Below are positions 10,673 through 14,771 of a stretch of DNA of 14,771 bases, in pieces. The position numbers and the translations under genes were made by a program. Position 1 is the first letter of the stretch. The number at the start of each line of letters is the position of its first letter. The notes under the pieces are model-generated. The model did not search any database, had not been told where the DNA came from, and worked only from the letters and a program-made list of their open reading frames with translations. Source of the DNA: Synura sp. LO234KE (Eukaryota > Sar > Synurophyceae > Synurales > Mallomonadaceae). The DNA is taken from NCBI GenBank assembly GCA_015143735.1, contig VKHC01000244.1, forward strand, positions 1 to 14,771, in the 5' to 3' direction.

Positions 10673-11159
10673 CGGCTTGCTCTGCACCGGTCTTGTGCCA
10701 CCGAATTGCACCGATCCTTGGCCAGGCGGAGGTGCATTAGCAGCAAGTGGTTGTTGTTGAATTTGGTTCGGATTCTGGAGACCGGAAGTCATGTGACCGC
10801 CCATATTATTTCCTTCCATTCCTGGCGGTCCCTCGTTACCCATGTGCAGCTGCTTTATCAGTAAGTTAAGCGCTGTCAGTTGTTGATGCTGAAGATGGGG
10901 AGCTTGCGGGATCTGGTCAGGGGGAGGCGGATACATGGAGGTCCCGGACGAATGAGAGTCATGGCCGGCGAACTGATGATACGCCTCGGAAAAAAATTGG
11001 AGAGGCCGCCCCCAGAGTTGAGCGATGCGCCCGAGGGCATAGCATGCATTTCTTGGGAAGTAGAGGCTGCCGGTTAATGTCCACTCCAACCAAGTTGATC
11101 TTCCGTTTACTCCGGTCATAGTTACTGCGAATGGCCGCTCGCACAAGGCCGCATACTGG

Positions 11160-11343
11160 ACAATTGGCATCTTTTACTTCGACTAGTATGACAGTTGTGA
11201 CAGGACGTTCCGCGAGGGCACGCAATGTGCCACACGACACTCCTGGTCCTTGCAATTCATGATGTGTTTCCAAAACTGTTTCATATTATCACAATATGGT
11301 GTAACAGAGCACCTGCCATCTTCTTGAGGACACCTTGAAAACG
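11160..11343 (-). other. TAZ1 zinc-finger domain remnant
   Basis: Family TAZ1 domains bind three zinc ions through His and Cys ligands. Here one frame (about 11332-11186) shows C..EDGRCSVTPYC, MKQFWKH, IMNCKDQEC and RVAHC, then SRNVLS. After a stop the adjacent frame supplies the final KDANCPVC. The order and spacing match TAZ1, including the C-terminal CPVC. Two shifts fall inside the domain: the link from ERLPLLR to RCPQED lacks about 4 bases, and the HY/HW..C segment before KDANC is scrambled. The copy cannot encode a normal domain as written. Confidence 0.75.
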
Positions 11344-11606
11344 AAGAAGAGGCAACCGCTCCTGTTGTTGATTGTCCTCTAATAAGCTTCCGTTCAACGC
11401 AATATTCACATCAAACACTTGCGCAGTGTCTATCAAATTCCAATAATAACATTTTGAAGCACTCAATCCCTCCACCGCAGGCGGAAGAGGCGGAGGTGGA
11501 CTGGCTGCCATCAAAACTTCTTTATATTGTCGAAATGTGCTTAAGTCGTATTAGGGTGCGGTGGGGTGGGGAGGCCCGTCCAAAATCTCCATTTTTAATT
11601 TTTATC

Positions 11607-12911
11607 ATGCGTTTAATTTTTCCCTTGCTATGGAGTATTAACGGTTTATATCGTCCTCAAAAATTGATAACAAATCGTTATGCAATTTCTGTACGATCAT
11701 TTAGAACGAACGATGAAAAGTACCCGATTTTATATGTGGAAAGCTTGAGAGATTTACAGGATATGGCACAAGCATTGCGGACGTTGAAAGAGATCGGCGT
11801 AGATTTGGAATTTGATAGAAATAGTTACACATATGGATTCAATCTTTGTTTACTTCAAGTATCCGGTAATAATATTAATTACATCGTGGATCCGCTTTCA
11901 ACCAAGATGCTGAGTCTGAATCCCTTGTTCGAAATATTTGAAGATTCTTTCATTCAAAAAATATTTCATTCGCCATCAGAAGACTTAAGACTACTTCACT
12001 CTTTAAACTGTTATCCTCGAAATATATTTGACACAGAAGTTGCCGCGAAGCTTCTAAACACGCAGTATACTGGATTGGCTACCTTAATTTCAACAAATCT
12101 CGGACTAAGCATAGAAAAGTCAGATAAAATATCGCGATCTAACTGGATGAAGCGGCCTCTCTCCGATTCGCAAATAGCCTATGCTGCCGCTGATGTCATA
12201 CACTTGTGCGAGCTAAAACGCGTACTAGTCGAGAAGTGTTCTGAGAAAGGATTACTTCATATCCTAGAGGAAGAGAACATCCGGTGGGAAACTTTTCGAG
12301 AAAAGTCGGATGATCGGGATAATTTCCTTTCTTCAAAAGATAAAAAGTTTCTTAGTCCATTCCAGGCCCACATCTTTAACGGAATGCTAAAACTCGTGGA
12401 CAAGTACGCCCAGAAGTTTAACAAGCCTGCAGGATACATCATACGCAAACAAGACCTAATAGAGTACATGTTCCCCCAACTTCGCGAATATAGCGTTACA
12501 GAGATGCCTCCATCCCAGTCCACGGAACTGGTCGACAATCCATATGTATTTCGGCCGTTACTTTTCTCCGGTCTAAAGAATGTTCATTGGGTGATGCAAA
12601 AACCTGAGACGATTGCGGCCTTCAAACAACAATACGAAATGGTATTCAAGGAAGCGATCGCATTACAGTTACATTTACCGAACGCCACGATGAGTAAAAC
12701 CAAACAGAAACTGCACCTGTGCCTACGTGCTCTCGACGAGATCATGACCGAGACTTTAGTACCAAACTACGGAGAATATGCAGCCCATTTCCTTTTGAGT
12801 AGAACACTGGTAGCTAAGGTTATAGAAGGTGCTGTAAACATGTCCGAAGTGCCTGCTTTTCGACGCGGACTACTAACGGAAGTATTCAACAAAGCCGGTG
12901 TGTCCTTTTGA
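11607..12911 (+). CDS. rnd: RNase D-type 3'-5' exonuclease, Bacteroidota-like, likely organelle-targeted
   Basis: This intact, intronless gene encodes a 434-residue DEDDy-family exoribonuclease; RNase D trims the 3' ends of tRNA and other structured RNAs using two metal ions. Counting from the ATG at 11607, Exo I is VDLEFD (D66, E68), Exo II is HSPSEDLRLL (D126), and Exo III is YAAAD (Y192, D196), so all catalytic positions are present. SNWMKRPLS precedes Exo III as in RNase D. An HRDC domain covers about 249-315 (SPFQAHIFNGMLKLVDKYA), followed by a C-terminal tail with YGEYAAHFLLSR. The phrases LEFDRNSYTYGFNLCLLQV and FDTEVAAKLL match, from memory, Bacteroidota RNase D. Residues 1-35 hold R2, R16, K19, R24, R30 and R33 and no acid, like a mitochondrial presequence; VRSF|RT fits an R-3 cleavage site. 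In-frame ATGs at 11454 and 11535 would add residues antisense to the CBP-like remnant, so I prefer 11607. Confidence 0.92.
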   Translation: MRLIFPLLWSINGLYRPQKLITNRYAISVRSFRTNDEKYPILYVESLRDLQDMAQALRTLKEIGVDLEFDRNSYTYGFNLCLLQVSGNNINYIVDPLSTKMLSLNPLFEIFEDSFIQKIFHSPSEDLRLLHSLNCYPRNIFDTEVAAKLLNTQYTGLATLISTNLGLSIEKSDKISRSNWMKRPLSDSQIAYAAADVIHLCELKRVLVEKCSEKGLLHILEEENIRWETFREKSDDRDNFLSSKDKKFLSPFQAHIFNGMLKLVDKYAQKFNKPAGYIIRKQDLIEYMFPQLREYSVTEMPPSQSTELVDNPYVFRPLLFSGLKNVHWVMQKPETIAAFKQQYEMVFKEAIALQLHLPNATMSKTKQKLHLCLRALDEIMTETLVPNYGEYAAHFLLSRTLVAKVIEGAVNMSEVPAFRRGLLTEVFNKAGVSF

Positions 12912-12938
12912 ACGACGTGTGTCCTTTAGAACGACGTG
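12901..12938. repeat. 19-bp tandem duplication across the RNase D stop codon
   Basis: TGTCCTTTTGAACGACGTG (12901-12919) is followed directly by TGTCCTTTAGAACGACGTG (12920-12938), differing at one base. The first copy contains the stop codon TGA of the RNase D gene (12909-12911). In the second copy the matching triplet is AGA. The duplication is recent or conserved, and it changes only the 3' flank. Confidence 0.85.
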
Positions 12939-13393
12939 AACATCCCCTCGCTCGCGTCAATAGCATTTGCCGTTTTACCCGTCAACACTGGCTTCCTTTT
13001 GAGATTTGTATGAACTTGTGGCTGAAACATCATAGGAATACTTAATAGTGTGCTCTGCATCACTGTGACGTATACTCTTACTGGTCGATACGTCAGAACT
13101 CAAATCATACTGTATTCTCCCTGTGGTCGGTCTTCCTCTCAACTATAAAAATTACTTTCTTCCATTAAAAGCACAATCTTCTGTAAGTTCCGATCTCGAA
13201 ACGGGATCGCCCTCGTCGTTGTACTCGTTAAATTTAATGGAAGTTTAGAACCCTATTTTCTATTTTGCATCCAATTTAAAGAATTTCTTAGATAAATCTT
13301 GGTGGTCTCGATTCTCGGACGAGGAGGCATATAAGTTTGCAGTGAACTCGTTGTCGCCAAACTCGTTCACTACTCCGCAAACTCAGAAGCAGC
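12939..13393. other. No recognisable gene; presumed 3' flank of the RNase D gene
   Basis: Short, stop-rich frames on both strands. Any 3' untranslated region of the RNase D gene would lie here, but no clear polyadenylation signal can be assigned. Weak repeated wording such as ACTCGTT (13216, 13348 and 13361 regions) is seen, without a regular array. Confidence 0.5.
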
Positions 13394-13651
13394 CTAGACT
13401 CTGCTTAATGCATGAAAATTGAACATTTTATCGCGCTTAGGGATGAGTTGGCTAGCTAGTTCAGTGCATGCCATAAGAAATACTCTTGAATCCGTTTCTT
13501 TCTCACGGTAAGTATAGTTGGTAGATTCAGGAAACGGGTTTTGCATATTGTAATTCCCATCTTGACGGAAATCACGAAAGCTTATGGTCGCGTTTTTCAT
13601 AGCTAGCCAGACTCCACAACTACTGATTGGGTTGCCTGGAGCCCCTGCCAT
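13394..13651 (-). CDS. 85-codon frame, unknown (doubtful)
   Basis: An ATG-started minus frame encodes 85 residues, beginning MAGAPGNPISSCGVWLAMKN and ending NFHALSRV before a TAG. Amino-acid composition is even and not low-complexity, which makes it a little more plausible than other short frames here. I recognise no family, signal peptide or membrane segment. No upstream exon could be joined with confidence. It could be an exon, a fragment of a decayed gene, or chance. Confidence 0.2.
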   Translation of the reverse strand: MAGAPGNPISSCGVWLAMKNATISFRDFRQDGNYNMQNPFPESTNYTYREKETDSRVFLMACTELASQLIPKRDKMFNFHALSRV

Positions 13652-14771
13652 CCAACGCGTCGGTTAGGGTTTACGTCCCCGGTGGTCTAGTAACACAAAA
13701 GCCGTCAGCAGTTCACCTTCACAGATACTCTAATCGACCTAGAAGCCTTTCGTGTTGAACCCAATTTCTTAAGGTCAATTAATCGTGGTAAAGCTCATCT
13801 ATTCAGGTTGGGACCTCCTTTTCATAATGTCAATACTCATCTATCGCCCAGAAAGCTGGCGTCGCGTAGCCAGGTGAACAATTGAGGTCATAGAAAAACA
13901 TCTTAATCTTCTCGAGTTTGAAGTTTTAACACAGTCAGTCCCTCTCATACGACATAGCAGAGCCAACAGAGTTTTTATGGTGCAGGATGGTGGTGGAGTT
14001 AGATTTCAAGGTGGATTCTACTCATCAACACGGTAAGAGAATTTGACGACTTTTGCTCACCGTGTGGCAAAATTAACCAAGTCGTGAGGCAAATAGACCG
14101 TATAATCATATCGTAGATATTTTCCAAAATAATATGATACAGAACCTAATGCCCACTGTCTGTCTCCTTCGACATTCTCCCCAGCTGAATCAAATTTTAT
14201 CGATAGTATCTTGAGATTTGGTGCATAAAATCTGATCGATATCAACGATAACACCTTGTTTGATCACATAAATTGGCACCCTCGTGCTGCCTCCACCATC
14301 AAAATTATTCTTTTTAGCAGCTTCTGGAGATGCCAGTGCTACTCCCACGGCTATTTTCTTGAGCCTCAGTCTAACGGGCCAGGCGGAAAAGCGCGTCGAG
14401 ATGATTTATCACAACGCCTACATTTTGTTCGCTTTTCGTTTTTGTACTCCGTTATGAAAATTGATTGCATTGTATTTAACAACTTTTATTATTTGCCAGG
14501 TAGTTGGTCAACAGTGTAGCCATCAAGAGGTAGCAATCACGAGACTTTTGATAGTGGAAATATGCAATTATCTGGCTTGCTAGTAGTATCTCCATATGAG
14601 TACCAAGGATCCGACGGACGAAGGCATCGACATTTCTTCAAGAATCGACGGTTGCTCTCATGACTAGTAGCGGCGATGAACAACTTCAAATTTATGCCGA
14701 AAATCTAATAGTTATTTATTACTAAGTGGTAGATATGAAAGACAGAACAGGAAGTCAAACATAGCCGAAGG
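13652..14771. other. No recognisable gene; some coding-like wording near 14270-14450
   Basis: Frames are short on both strands. Around 14270-14450 two overlapping plus frames are open: one starts at ATG 14256 (87 codons, no recognised domain), and one from about 14268 without ATG reads PPPSKLFFLAASGDASATP and then LTGQAEKRVEMIYHNAY before a TGA. The second has protein-like composition and could be a lost exon, but I cannot name it. The rest, to the right edge, shows no motif, RNA gene or element. Confidence 0.45.

Larger units (their letters stand above)
10440..11511 (-). pseudogene. CBP/p300-family acetyltransferase remnant (TAZ1 and KIX)
   Basis: This looks like the broken N-terminal part of a CBP/p300-type transcriptional coactivator and histone acetyltransferase, a nuclear protein whose TAZ1 and KIX domains bind transcription factors. 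Reading the minus strand from an ATG at 11511, a proline-rich start (ASPPPPLPPAVEG) leads to GSLLEDNQQQERLPLLR. The frame then jumps to a cysteine-rich TAZ1 segment, jumps again to DANCPVCGLVRAAIRS, and again to a P/Q/G/N-rich linker and a KIX domain. Frame changes lie near 11340 (about 4 bases lost), near 11180 (extra bases, in-frame TAG at 11183-11185), near the A7 run at 10990-10996, and at 10514 (one base lost). No bromodomain, PHD, acetyltransferase, ZZ or TAZ2 part is visible. Several indels plus stops favour a true pseudogene, but poor assembly could mimic some of them. The family call is firm; a stramenopile or diatom flavour is from memory. Confidence 0.78.

Noticed and set aside
10490-10864. 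124-codon plus-strand frame
   Set aside because: It is the antisense of the KIX domain and P/Q/N-rich linker of the CBP-like remnant; its openness is a by-product of that coding composition.
11454-11606. Upstream in-frame start codons (11454, 11535) for the RNase D gene
   Set aside because: The added residues are acidic and proline-rich, run antisense to the CBP-like start, and would bury the presequence-like stretch. 11607 gives a coherent N-terminus.
12257-12538. 93-codon minus frame inside the RNase D gene
   Set aside because: It is a shadow of a clearly coding plus-strand gene with all catalytic residues, and shows no signature of its own.
13659-13671. Telomere-like GGTTAGGGTTT
   Set aside because: There is only one TTAGGG unit and no array, so it is not a telomere or a convincing interstitial telomeric repeat.

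Overview
The window looks like a gene-poor piece of a eukaryotic nuclear genome with the standard genetic code. The flanks are A+T-rich, full of stops, and carry simple repeats and minisatellites; I see no operon structure and no prokaryotic gene packing. The best taxonomic clue is a broken minus-strand gene at about 10440-11511. It retains TAZ1 and KIX domains of the CBP/p300 histone acetyltransferase family. Its KIX wording (LPQMAKRLEEALY, then LEEYNES.TLKARL) and TAZ1 wording (KHIMNCKDQEC, CVPSRNVLS) resemble, from memory, stramenopile and especially diatom CBP proteins more than animal ones. A diatom or other stramenopile host is therefore my working guess, not a proven assignment.

Layout: 1-226 holds an open frame running in from the left edge, of unknown nature. 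227-3339 has no recognisable gene; it holds a diverged minisatellite in both orientations, a 32-bp duplication, a C12 run and an (AT)n tract. 3340 to about 5721 is a head-to-tail triplication of a unit of about 0.8 kb. Each copy carries a perfect 17-bp inverted repeat around a 17-nt spacer. 5722-10439 is again without a recognisable gene. About 10440-11511 (minus) is the decayed CBP/p300-like gene, with TAZ1 and KIX spread over several reading frames. 11607-12911 (plus) is the one convincing intact gene, an intronless 434-residue RNase D-type 3'-5' exonuclease. 12912-14771 holds a 19-bp tandem duplication across the RNase D stop codon, one doubtful minus-strand frame (13394-13651), and nothing else I can name.

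The main biological interest is the RNase D gene. Its DEDDy core, HRDC domain and C-terminal tail read like a protein of the Bacteroidota, yet it lies in eukaryotic DNA. It also starts with about 35 residues that contain six basic and no acidic residues, like a mitochondrial presequence. The simplest reading is an old bacterium-to-eukaryote transfer whose product was retargeted to an organelle. It lies head to head with the CBP-like remnant, whose first ATG is about 95 bp away. The two genes show no functional link.
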